Assembly (NCBI GenBank): GCA_021782365.1
Contig: JAJXVB010000001.1
Coordinates: forward strand, 124,001-188,000
From: Pseudomonadota bacterium
Lineage (GTDB): Bacteria > Pseudomonadota > Gammaproteobacteria > Burkholderiales > Gallionellaceae
Reading direction: 5' to 3'
DNA: 64,000 bases
The notes beneath the pieces were generated by a model. That model did not search any database. It was not told the origin of the DNA and saw nothing but the letters and a program-made list of their open reading frames with translations. Shown piece by piece: positions 1-7,888 of the stretch (its first letter is position 1; every line of letters begins with the position of its first letter). The translations under genes were made by a program, and so were the position numbers.

Positions 1-1683
1 ACAGCCAGCTAGACGTTCGGCAACCTGCTGCAACAGCACGTTGCCAATGGCATACCCCAAGGTGTCATTGAGCGTCTTGAAATGGTCCAGATCAATAAGC
101 AATAAAGCACCCTTCCTGTCAGTCCGTGCGCTTAACGCCAATGCCTGATGCAATCTGTCCATCAGGAGCTGCCTATTGGGCAGATGTGTAAGCTGATCGA
201 AAAAGGCCAGGTGCCTGATTTCTTCCTCTGCCTTTTTGCGTTGCGTGATGTCAATCAGGAATGCAAAAGTCAACGGTCCGTCATTTAAATCAATCCGCTT
301 GGCGGAAATATATACCGGAAACTGTGACCCATCCTTGCGCAGCCCGATTGTTTCATAGGATGTCTCAACCTGTTCACCCTGCGCGCGGCGCCTGACTCGC
401 TCACTCACTTCGGGCCGGCATTGCGGGGCAATCTGGCTGATCAAAGGCTCCCCCCGCACTTGATCCACACTGTCATAGCCAAACATGTCCAGATAGACTT
501 TATTGACATCGATGGTAATGCCGTCACGCCCAAATGCCATTCCAATGGGAGACTCCTCGATGATAGTGCGGAATCGTTTCTCGCTCTCCTGCAATGCAAT
601 TTCGACTTGCCTGCGCTGTGTTACATCTATGATGCTGATGATATAATGCAGCACTTTTCCATTTTTGTCTTTGAGGGCTGAAATAGAGGAATTCCCGATA
701 AAACTGCTGCCGTCCTTTCTGAGATAGCGTTTTTCATCGCTCAGGTTATTCAATAAACCCTTTGATATCTGATCAAGGCTTTGCTGATATTTCCCGCAAT
801 CAAAATCATCAGGGTGTATCAGTTGGGCTTCATGCATCGCCAGGATTTCCTGTGCGCTGAAACCGGTCATTTTTAAAGCCATTTCATTGGCCTGCAGAAT
901 GCGGTGATCATCTGCATCAACAGCAAGCAATCCTGAAGGTGAGTTTTCAAACAAGGATCGGAAGTGAAGCTCTGAATTGCGCATTCTTTTCCGGATTTCA
1001 CTGGACAACGTCAAACTCATGACAATGACCATTGCTAAGCTTATAAACGGCCCAGGCTCGATAAAATTGATGACGGAGAGTCGCGCAAGTATTCCCAGAA
1101 TTGCACCAATAAAAATCAACCCGACTGCGATCAGCATGGACAGATCAGTGAACTGACGCGATGACTGGTATTTTCTGAGTAATGCAAAGACAGCCTGTGC
1201 AAAAACGATGGCGACACATGCGCCTATGTAGTATATCCAGAATCCGTGGTGCCCATCCCCCCTTGTGATGGATTCGCCCCAAGGGAGCAACAACCTGTGT
1301 ATCCCTTCAAAACGGTCATACTGCACGCTAAATGGCTGCGCCAGATTTGCCACCAGCGATATGGTTAGCAGCGCGCTCATGACAAACTGGAAAAGCCCGG
1401 CCCGCCTGCCCGTGTGCAGTGCAATAAACCAGGGAAACAAAAGAATTAATAAAAGCGCCGAGGTTATAGACCACTTGAGCGCTTTGATGAACTCGGCTGC
1501 ATTCGTCGTCTGCAGCGCCTTCGCCTGAAAAAAGGCAAACAGCATCACGCACAGACACATGACACCAAACAGCATTTGTAGCTTATCGCGAGGTGGGTAG
1601 AGTACGCTTGTAAGATGCAAAAACATGGCATAAGCCATGAATCCGGTCAATAAATACAAGCCAGGGATCAACATTCCGTCCAT
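1..1683 (-). CDS. Membrane-anchored PAS-PAS-GGDEF protein, 3' part beyond the window edge
   Basis: Reading the minus strand from the ATG at 1683 gives a frame open for 561 codons to the left edge. The first 200 or so residues hold about six hydrophobic membrane segments. Two PAS modules follow (around 243-355 and 371-480), each starting with an FR..(F/I)E.SP pattern. A GGDEF domain begins near residue 493 (LTHLPNRQLLMDRL, then LLLIDLDHFKTLND). The GGDEF signature itself lies outside the window, so cyclase activity cannot be judged and a trailing EAL domain cannot be excluded. Likely role: a membrane sensor that makes cyclic di-GMP. The family assignment is secure; the ligand is unknown. Confidence 0.85.
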   Translation of the reverse strand, partial: MDGMLIPGLYLLTGFMAYAMFLHLTSVLYPPRDKLQMLFGVMCLCVMLFAFFQAKALQTTNAAEFIKALKWSITSALLLILLFPWFIALHTGRRAGLFQFVMSALLTISLVANLAQPFSVQYDRFEGIHRLLLPWGESITRGDGHHGFWIYYIGACVAIVFAQAVFALLRKYQSSRQFTDLSMLIAVGLIFIGAILGILARLSVINFIEPGPFISLAMVIVMSLTLSSEIRKRMRNSELHFRSLFENSPSGLLAVDADDHRILQANEMALKMTGFSAQEILAMHEAQLIHPDDFDCGKYQQSLDQISKGLLNNLSDEKRYLRKDGSSFIGNSSISALKDKNGKVLHYIISIIDVTQRRQVEIALQESEKRFRTIIEESPIGMAFGRDGITIDVNKVYLDMFGYDSVDQVRGEPLISQIAPQCRPEVSERVRRRAQGEQVETSYETIGLRKDGSQFPVYISAKRIDLNDGPLTFAFLIDITQRKKAEEEIRHLAFFDQLTHLPNRQLLMDRLHQALALSARTDRKGALLLIDLDHFKTLNDTLGYAIGNVLLQQVAERLAGC

Positions 1684-1736
1684 CACATTTTCCGCAATTC
1701 AAACGCCTATAGTTCGAATATGCGGATCGTAACATG

Positions 1737-1763
1737 ATTATATTTTGTTAAGGATTCTCACAA
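1737..1763 (-). promoter_or_regulatory. Possible promoter of the PAS-GGDEF gene
   Basis: On the minus strand TTGTGA (1758-1763) lies 15 nt from a perfect TATAAT (1737-1742), about 54 nt upstream of the ATG at 1683. The spacer is shorter than the usual 16-18 nt, so the -10 element is the stronger half of the evidence. Confidence 0.3.
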
Positions 1764-1774
1764 TAACTTTAGGC

Positions 1775-2218
1775 TCACTGGCGGAACATGGCGTGACATG
1801 AGACACAGTATTGCATCGTATTGTGAAGCGCAGAAAGCGATTTCCCTTGATCCCCGGTTTCCAGCGCATCGCCAAGCTCGTCGCCGCTCTTGTGAAAGGC
1901 AAGCCCGAGTTCGGTGGCTTTCTCGTTTCCCAGCATGCCGCACATCCTCTGCATTTGTGGCGTCAGGCCAAGTTTTTCATGCGCGATCCTGGCTGCTTCC
2001 TGAAACCTGTTTGCGGCCATCAGGCCGACTATACTGTCGATCGCCTCAAGATGCTCCCGCATGTCGGCAAGCTGGTGCTGCTTCATCTTCTCGGAGAGCC
2101 CGAGGGATATTCGAGTATCCGTCATTCGATGATGTTCCATGGGCATGATTTCATCCACGGCAAAAGCCGCATTCAAACACAACATTCCGATGAATACACC
2201 CATCAAAGACTTGATCAT
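1775..2218 (-). CDS. Cytochrome c'-like periplasmic haem protein
   Basis: 147 residues with a signal peptide (MIKSLMGVFIGMLCLNAAFA, cut after about 20) and one haem motif, CVSCH, at 138-142, only five residues from the C terminus. A single C-terminal CxxCH after a helical body is the layout of class II cytochromes c (cytochrome c'), which bind NO or carry electrons in the periplasm. The start codon overlaps the stop of the upstream RNA methylase (ATGA), so it is the last gene of the cyanophycin operon. The class is inferred from the haem position; a specific function cannot be read. No terminator was seen behind it. Confidence 0.7.
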   Translation of the reverse strand: MIKSLMGVFIGMLCLNAAFAVDEIMPMEHHRMTDTRISLGLSEKMKQHQLADMREHLEAIDSIVGLMAANRFQEAARIAHEKLGLTPQMQRMCGMLGNEKATELGLAFHKSGDELGDALETGDQGKSLSALHNTMQYCVSCHAMFRQ

Positions 2219-3000
2219 TTTGACCTCCCAGTCATCAAGCGCTGTCGCACCGTTTCAAAAAGACAGACCGCCGCGGCAGCCGCGACATTCAGCGACTCGA
2301 CGCCCCCCGGCATCGGAATTTTGACTTCATGAGTCGCAAGCTTCAACAGCCCTTCGGATAATCCCGCGCCCTCGTTACCCAACATGAATGCGAGGTTACC
2401 TGAAAGATCGCATTCGTATAGGGAAGCTCTGGCATGAAGGCTGGTCGCAAGCTTCATCCCCTGAAATGAAGCAGCGACTTTAGAAAGATCCTGTGCTTCG
2501 TATATCCTGGTGAAGAAATGTCCGCCCATCGCCGCGCGCAGCACCTTGGGAGACCATGCATCCGCACACCCCCGCGAGAGAAAGACCGCATCGCAGCCTG
2601 CTGCAGCGCCAGAACGCAGTATCGAACCCAGGTTTCCCGGATCCTGTATGTCCTCGAGCAGCAATCCGAACCTGAACGCTGCGGGCTCCGGTCTTTGCAC
2701 TTCGATCAGCGCAAGCATTTCCGTTGAGGTTTTCAATTCCGAAAGCTCTGAAAAAAGCTTCCCGTCGAGCACCGTGACGGGTACTCCCTGAAGGCGATCC
2801 TTAAGACCTTCCATCTCCTCGCCTTCTGATGAGACATTCAGCAAAACATGCAAAGGCTTGCATCCCGCGTCGAGAAAAGATGCGATCAGATGCGTGCCGT
2901 CCAGCAGGGTCTTCCCGGTTTTCTTGCGGTTGCGCGCGGACGCCGCAATCTTCAAAAGCTCCTTGAAAAAGGGATTCTCTCTGGACTGGATCAGCTTCAT
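2215..3000 (-). CDS. SpoU/TrmH-family RNA 2'-O-methyltransferase
   Basis: 261 residues. An N-terminal RNA-binding-like part (1-100) is followed by a SpoU SAM-binding knot domain with its three motifs: NLGSILRSGAAAGCDAVFL (around 122-140), LGNEGAGLS, and IPMPGGVESLNVAAAAAV near the C terminus. Members methylate the ribose of rRNA or tRNA using S-adenosylmethionine; which nucleotide is modified cannot be told. Its ATG overlaps the cphA stop by four bases (ATGA), and its own stop overlaps the next start, so all are translated as one operon. It has no obvious link to cyanophycin, and the linkage may simply be operon packing. Confidence 0.88.
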   Translation of the reverse strand: MKLIQSRENPFFKELLKIAASARNRKKTGKTLLDGTHLIASFLDAGCKPLHVLLNVSSEGEEMEGLKDRLQGVPVTVLDGKLFSELSELKTSTEMLALIEVQRPEPAAFRFGLLLEDIQDPGNLGSILRSGAAAGCDAVFLSRGCADAWSPKVLRAAMGGHFFTRIYEAQDLSKVAASFQGMKLATSLHARASLYECDLSGNLAFMLGNEGAGLSEGLLKLATHEVKIPMPGGVESLNVAAAAAVCLFETVRQRLMTGRSK

Positions 3001-5570
3001 CCGGCTTCGGCCACCCTCTTTGAGATATGTGCCAGCGCTTCATCGACCTGATCTATCAGGATCAGACAAAGGTCCCCAGGCTCCAGGCGCTCGAACGCCA
3101 GATCTATCGCAAGGAATTCGCCCGTGATCTCGTCCACTCTCTTTGCACGCTTGGCGTGAACGAGCCCCTGCCTCAATAGCCCCAGCACCTCCCCGTCGGA
3201 GCGGCCTCTCTGGCACTGATCCTGATACAGGATGAGTTCGTCGAAAACATCGCCCAGCAATTCCGTCTGCATGCGGATGTCTTCGTCCCTCCTGTCCCCC
3301 GCGCCGCTGATCACGACCAGTCGCCTATTCGCCTTCATGCTTTCTATCGCGGGTATCAGCGCCTGTATCGCATCCGGGTTGTGGCCATAGTCGGCGATCA
3401 CGACGGCGCCCTTGTAATCGAAGAGATTGAAGCGCCCGGGTGCTGTCGCAGCATCGTTCACGAAGCTGGAAAGTCCCCTGCATATCGTCTCCCAGTCAAC
3501 CTTGAGCGCCCAGGCAGCCGCGACGACAGCCATCGCATTTTCGACCTGAAAGCCTATCGTGCCGTCTCTCGTGATCGGGATCTGGGAAAGCGGAATGCGC
3601 AGCTCGCGGTTCTTCTCGCATGCAACGATCTGGCCATGCTCCACATAGACGATGCGCCTGCCCTGTGCGCGATGCGCCGCCATCAAGGGATGATGGCGAT
3701 CGCGGGCGAAGAAGGTGACCGATCCCGGACACATGTCCGCCATTCCGGCCACCATGCTGTCTTCGGCATTCAGGACCGCGACGCCATCAGGCGCGACATT
3801 CTGAACCACGACCCTTTTTACGACGGCCAGGTCTTCGACCGTGCTGATATAGTTCAGCCCCAGATGGTCGCCCATGCCGATATTGGTCACGACGGCCACA
3901 TCGCACCGATCGAACGCCAGACCTTCGCGCAGGATGCCGCCGCGCGCCGTCTCGAAAACGGCCGCATCGACATCGGGGTGCATCAGCACGTTGCGCGCGC
4001 TCTTGGGGCCGCTGCAGTCGCCCGTATCTATGCGCTTTCCCTGTATGTACACCCCATCGGAATTGGTCATGCCGACGCGCAATCCCTGGCAGCCCAGGAT
4101 ATGCGCGATCAGGCGCACCGTGGTCGTCTTGCCGTTGGTGCCGGCGACCGCGACCAGCGGTATGCGGCCATCATCGCCGTTTGCAAACATGGAAGACACG
4201 ATGAACCTTCCCACCATGCGACCCTTGCCGAAAGAGGGCTTGAGATGCATGCGCAGACCGGGTGCGGCATTGACTTCGACGATGCCCCCTCCCTGCTCCT
4301 CCAATGGTTTTAGCACCGAATCGCAGACGACGTCAACGCCGCAGACATCGAGCCCCACCATCTGTGCGGCAGCAACCGCGCTCGCAGCCAGATCCGGATG
4401 CACGTCTTCCGTGACATCGGTAGCGGATCCTCCGGTGCTCAGGTTCGCATTGTTGCGAAGCACGACGCACGCGCCCTTCTTGGGGATGGAGTCGACCGTA
4501 TAGCCTTGCAACTCGAGGCGCGCGATCGCGATGCTGTCTATGCGCATCTTGGTAAGAGAAGTCGCATGTCCTTCCCCGCGCCTCGGATCCCTGTTCACCT
4601 GCTCGACGAGTTCGGCTACGGTATGCACGCCGTCTCCTATTACCATGGGAGGCTCGCGGCGGGCTGCAGCGACCACCTGATTACCCACCACCAGCATGCG
4701 AAAATCGCTGCCGGGCATGAAGCGCTCTATCATCACATCATCGCTGATCTTTCTTGCTGCCGCATAGGCAATTTCCAGATGTTCGCGTGTCAGCACGTTG
4801 ACCGTGACCCCCTTGCCCTGGTTCCCGTCAACCGGCTTCACCACGACGGGCCCTGCAATTTCGTTCATCGCGTTCCATGCGTCCTCGATATCGGCAACCG
4901 ACCTGCCCTGGGGCACCGGCACGCCCGCCGCCTCGAGCAGCTTCTTGGTCAATTCCTTGTCTTGGGCGATCGACTCGCCTATCGCGCTGCTCCGATCGGT
5001 TTCTGCGGCCTGTATGCGCCTTTGCTTGCTGCCCCATCCGAACTGCACCAGGCTTCCTTCCGTGAGCCTCCGATAGGGAATGCCGCGCCTGACGGCGGCC
5101 TCGACGATGGCCGCAGTGCTGGGGCCAAGGCGCACATCCTCGTCCAGCTCGCGCAGCTGATGGAGCGCGTCGGCAAGATCGAACGGCGCATCTTCCATCG
5201 ACGCAGCGCAAAGCTTCTGAGCCAATTCGAATGCCAGTCTTCCAACCGCCTCTTCGCTGAATTCGAAGACCACCTGATATACGCCGCGGTCCACCGTGGA
5301 GGCGGTGCGGCTGAAACTGACAGGGCAACCTGCCTGGGCCTGGAGATTGAGCGCCGCCATTTCCAGAATATGCGCCATCGCGATGGCCTCTGTATGCCCC
5401 GGAACCTGCAGCATGCCGATCTCCGGGAAACGCGCGCGCAGCCTGGATTCGAAGCCAGGCAGCCCATCGATATCGCACTCCGCATCGGTGCACGACACGA
5501 TCGCTTCGATGGCCGTATGCCGGCTCCACAGGTTGGGCCCGCGCAGTGCGCGTATACGTGACACTTCCAT
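2997..5570 (-). CDS. cphA: Cyanophycin synthetase
   Basis: 857 residues, the usual length for CphA1 (about 870). It polymerises aspartate and arginine into cyanophycin granules using ATP, in the cytoplasm. Order: N-terminal domain (1-200), ATP-grasp domain with KPVDGNQGKG at 245-254 and the Mg-ligand end VEVNAAPG at 431-438, then a Mur-ligase-like half with an intact P-loop AGTNGKTTT (476-484) and the later Mur segment FDYKGAVVIADYGHNPDAI. Both ATP sites therefore look functional. It starts 18 nt after the cphA' stop, with AAGGA upstream, and ends inside the RNA methylase start. No cyanophycinase (cphB) is in the window. Confidence 0.95.
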   Translation of the reverse strand: MEVSRIRALRGPNLWSRHTAIEAIVSCTDAECDIDGLPGFESRLRARFPEIGMLQVPGHTEAIAMAHILEMAALNLQAQAGCPVSFSRTASTVDRGVYQVVFEFSEEAVGRLAFELAQKLCAASMEDAPFDLADALHQLRELDEDVRLGPSTAAIVEAAVRRGIPYRRLTEGSLVQFGWGSKQRRIQAAETDRSSAIGESIAQDKELTKKLLEAAGVPVPQGRSVADIEDAWNAMNEIAGPVVVKPVDGNQGKGVTVNVLTREHLEIAYAAARKISDDVMIERFMPGSDFRMLVVGNQVVAAARREPPMVIGDGVHTVAELVEQVNRDPRRGEGHATSLTKMRIDSIAIARLELQGYTVDSIPKKGACVVLRNNANLSTGGSATDVTEDVHPDLAASAVAAAQMVGLDVCGVDVVCDSVLKPLEEQGGGIVEVNAAPGLRMHLKPSFGKGRMVGRFIVSSMFANGDDGRIPLVAVAGTNGKTTTVRLIAHILGCQGLRVGMTNSDGVYIQGKRIDTGDCSGPKSARNVLMHPDVDAAVFETARGGILREGLAFDRCDVAVVTNIGMGDHLGLNYISTVEDLAVVKRVVVQNVAPDGVAVLNAEDSMVAGMADMCPGSVTFFARDRHHPLMAAHRAQGRRIVYVEHGQIVACEKNRELRIPLSQIPITRDGTIGFQVENAMAVVAAAWALKVDWETICRGLSSFVNDAATAPGRFNLFDYKGAVVIADYGHNPDAIQALIPAIESMKANRRLVVISGAGDRRDEDIRMQTELLGDVFDELILYQDQCQRGRSDGEVLGLLRQGLVHAKRAKRVDEITGEFLAIDLAFERLEPGDLCLILIDQVDEALAHISKRVAEAG

Positions 5571-5588
5571 TAGAAAGCTTTCCTTTGA

Positions 5589-7745
5589 TTATTTGAGCAA
5601 GACATCAGTCGTTTCAGAAGCCGAGATCCCGGCGCGCAAAAGATCGAGCTGAATTCCGAGCGACCAGGCTGCAGCGACTGCGGCCAGCATGTATTCAAGC
5701 CGGGAGTGTTTTTCATCCTCCGCCAGCCTCTCCGGCAGTTTCAGCAGCAAGGTTTCCTTGGTCGCGAAGCAAAGCACGATGTTCCCATCCCTCACCAGCA
5801 CCGCGCGCCCGCCCTTTTCAAGGTGAGTCTGGACCAAAGGCAATGCATCCTTTGCTGCGAAATAGATCACCTCGCCGTCGCTGTATTTTGCAAGATCTGC
5901 AACCAGCTGATTCGAACCATTGAGTATGGAAACACCATCAGACAGCACCACGTCGATCTGGGTTCTAACCACATTGCAAACCTGGTCTGCGGTCTCGATG
6001 TAATACTCGCCGAAATGGCGATCAGGTTCGAGATTGGTGACGATGCCGATCTGGCACCGGTCATAACCAAGCCCCTCGGAGAGTATCGTCTCCATGCTGT
6101 TCTCAATGACAGCGACATTCACCGAGCGGTTAAGCAGCACTTTCTGCGCGGATGCCCAATTCGCGCAGTCCTTCCTGTCCACCATGCGCTTGTCGAAATA
6201 CAGCCCTTCGCTGCTCGCGCAACCGACATGAAAGCCCGAAAGCTTCAAGAGACGCGAGACTAAGCGCGCGACCTTGGCCATGCCGTGCGTGCCGCAGATG
6301 CCGATCACGGGGATGCGGCCGTTCTCATTCTGAGAAAAAAGGCTGTCGACGATCGCGCGTCCCACCGGTTGCGGCTTTCCGGATGCCGGCTTCAAGTGCA
6401 TCAGGAGACCCGGCCCCGCGTTGATTTCGACGATCGCGCCGCGCTGCTCTTCGAGAGGTCTTGAAATATCGGATGCGACGAGGTCTATGCCCGCGATATC
6501 GAGCCCTACCACGCGCGCTGCGAGCTCTGCCGTTGCCGCCACTTCGGGATGCACCTCATCGGTCACATCGAACGCGACATTGCCGTTGCGCTGTATCAGC
6601 ACACGTGCACCCACAGGCGGCACCGACTCTGCCGTATAGCCCTGGCGCTCGAGCTCGAAGCGGGCTGCCGGATTGGTGTCTATATCGATCACATCGAGAG
6701 GAAACTCCTCCGCTTCGCCGCGTCGAGGATCGCTGTTGATCTGCTCTTCGATCAGTTTCCCAACGGTCGTCTTCCCGTCCGCTACGAGCCAGACTGACTC
6801 GCCCCTGACTGCTGCGGCAAGCTTCCCTCCGACGACGAGCAGCCTGTGCTCGTTGCCTTGCACGAAGCGCTCGACGATGACTTCGCTGCCTTCAACTTCG
6901 GCAAGCCTGAATGCGGCCTCGACCTCATCTTTCGTCATGAGCTCGGTCGAAACGCCGCGTCCATGATTGGCGTCCGAAGGCTTGACCACGACCGGAAGCC
7001 CGATGTCTTCAGCCGCTTCCCATGCATCGGAGGGGCTATCGACGATGCGACCCTCCGGCACCGGAACCCCGCAAGCATGAAGCAGAGACTTGGTGAGATC
7101 CTTGTCCTTCGATATGCTCTCGGCGATCGCGCCGGTCTTGTCCGTCTCTGCAGTCCAGATGCGGTGCTGGTTTGCGCCATATCCAAGCTGAACCAGATTG
7201 CCTTCGGTCAGGCGGATGAACGGGATGCCCCTGTCTGTTGCGGCATCCACGATGCAGGCAGTGCTGGGGCCTAAGCAGTTATCGTCTACCATCTCGTGAA
7301 GCTTCGCCACGACGGATGCGACGTCAAACGGCTTGTCATGTATCGCGCACAGGACAAGATCGCGTGCTGCATGTATGGCCTCGCGGCTCACTGCTTCGTT
7401 GCGTGAGCGCACCACGACCTTGTATACCCCGCGCTTCGAGGTCTCGCGGGCCTTGCCGAATCCGCTTTGCATGCCGGCCAAGTTCTGCAATTCGATCGCA
7501 ACATGCTCGAGTATGTGGCCTGGCCATGTTCCCTCGCGCAAACGCTTCAAAAACCCTCCGCGCTCACCCACGCTGCAGCGGTGCTCGATCAGCGTGGGCA
7601 GCCAGCCTGTGAGGCGTTCGTAGAAGCCGGGTATCGTATTGGAGGGGGAGTCTTCGAGCTCCCCGATGTCCAGCCAAACCTCAAGCACGGGACGATAGGT
7701 CCAGATATTCGGGCCGCGGAGCGGCAAAAATTTTAAAAACTCCAT
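5589..7745 (-). CDS. cphA': Second, shorter cyanophycin synthetase paralogue with a degenerate Mur site
   Basis: 718 residues, homologous to the downstream cphA over its whole length but about 140 residues shorter at the C terminus. The ATP-grasp half is intact (KPSDANHGRG at 255-264, IVEINAGPG). The Mur half has GTHGMAK (485-491) where CphA has GTNGKTT: the P-loop Lys and Thr are gone, and the C-terminal Mur domain is largely missing. So one of the two ligase sites should be dead. Betaproteobacteria are known to pair cphA with cphA'. Cyanobacterial CphA2 also has one working site and joins beta-Asp-Arg dipeptides; by analogy this protein may recycle dipeptides or assist CphA. That role is inference. 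First gene of the operon. Confidence 0.88.
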   Translation of the reverse strand: MEFLKFLPLRGPNIWTYRPVLEVWLDIGELEDSPSNTIPGFYERLTGWLPTLIEHRCSVGERGGFLKRLREGTWPGHILEHVAIELQNLAGMQSGFGKARETSKRGVYKVVVRSRNEAVSREAIHAARDLVLCAIHDKPFDVASVVAKLHEMVDDNCLGPSTACIVDAATDRGIPFIRLTEGNLVQLGYGANQHRIWTAETDKTGAIAESISKDKDLTKSLLHACGVPVPEGRIVDSPSDAWEAAEDIGLPVVVKPSDANHGRGVSTELMTKDEVEAAFRLAEVEGSEVIVERFVQGNEHRLLVVGGKLAAAVRGESVWLVADGKTTVGKLIEEQINSDPRRGEAEEFPLDVIDIDTNPAARFELERQGYTAESVPPVGARVLIQRNGNVAFDVTDEVHPEVAATAELAARVVGLDIAGIDLVASDISRPLEEQRGAIVEINAGPGLLMHLKPASGKPQPVGRAIVDSLFSQNENGRIPVIGICGTHGMAKVARLVSRLLKLSGFHVGCASSEGLYFDKRMVDRKDCANWASAQKVLLNRSVNVAVIENSMETILSEGLGYDRCQIGIVTNLEPDRHFGEYYIETADQVCNVVRTQIDVVLSDGVSILNGSNQLVADLAKYSDGEVIYFAAKDALPLVQTHLEKGGRAVLVRDGNIVLCFATKETLLLKLPERLAEDEKHSRLEYMLAAVAAAWSLGIQLDLLRAGISASETTDVLLK

Positions 7746-7852
7746 CAGGTCTTCCAGGTGAGTTATGCGGTTTTCAGCATTTAACGCAGCGCATGCGTTT
7801 TGGTTTACCCGCTTTTTTCCGTCAAGTTTACCAGAGCGTGCGGCAAAACTGT

Positions 7853-7880
7853 TTGTTCGGGCGTTTTATTGTAGTAAAAT
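7853..7880 (+). promoter_or_regulatory. Possible promoter of the cyanophycin ABC transporter operon
   Basis: TTGTTC (7853-7858), 16-nt spacer, TAAAAT (7875-7880). It lies in the divergent gap between cphA' and the exporter. A start site near 7887 would leave almost no leader before the GTG at 7889, so either that start or this promoter may be wrong. Confidence 0.35.
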
Positions 7881-7888
7881 TCGAAAAA

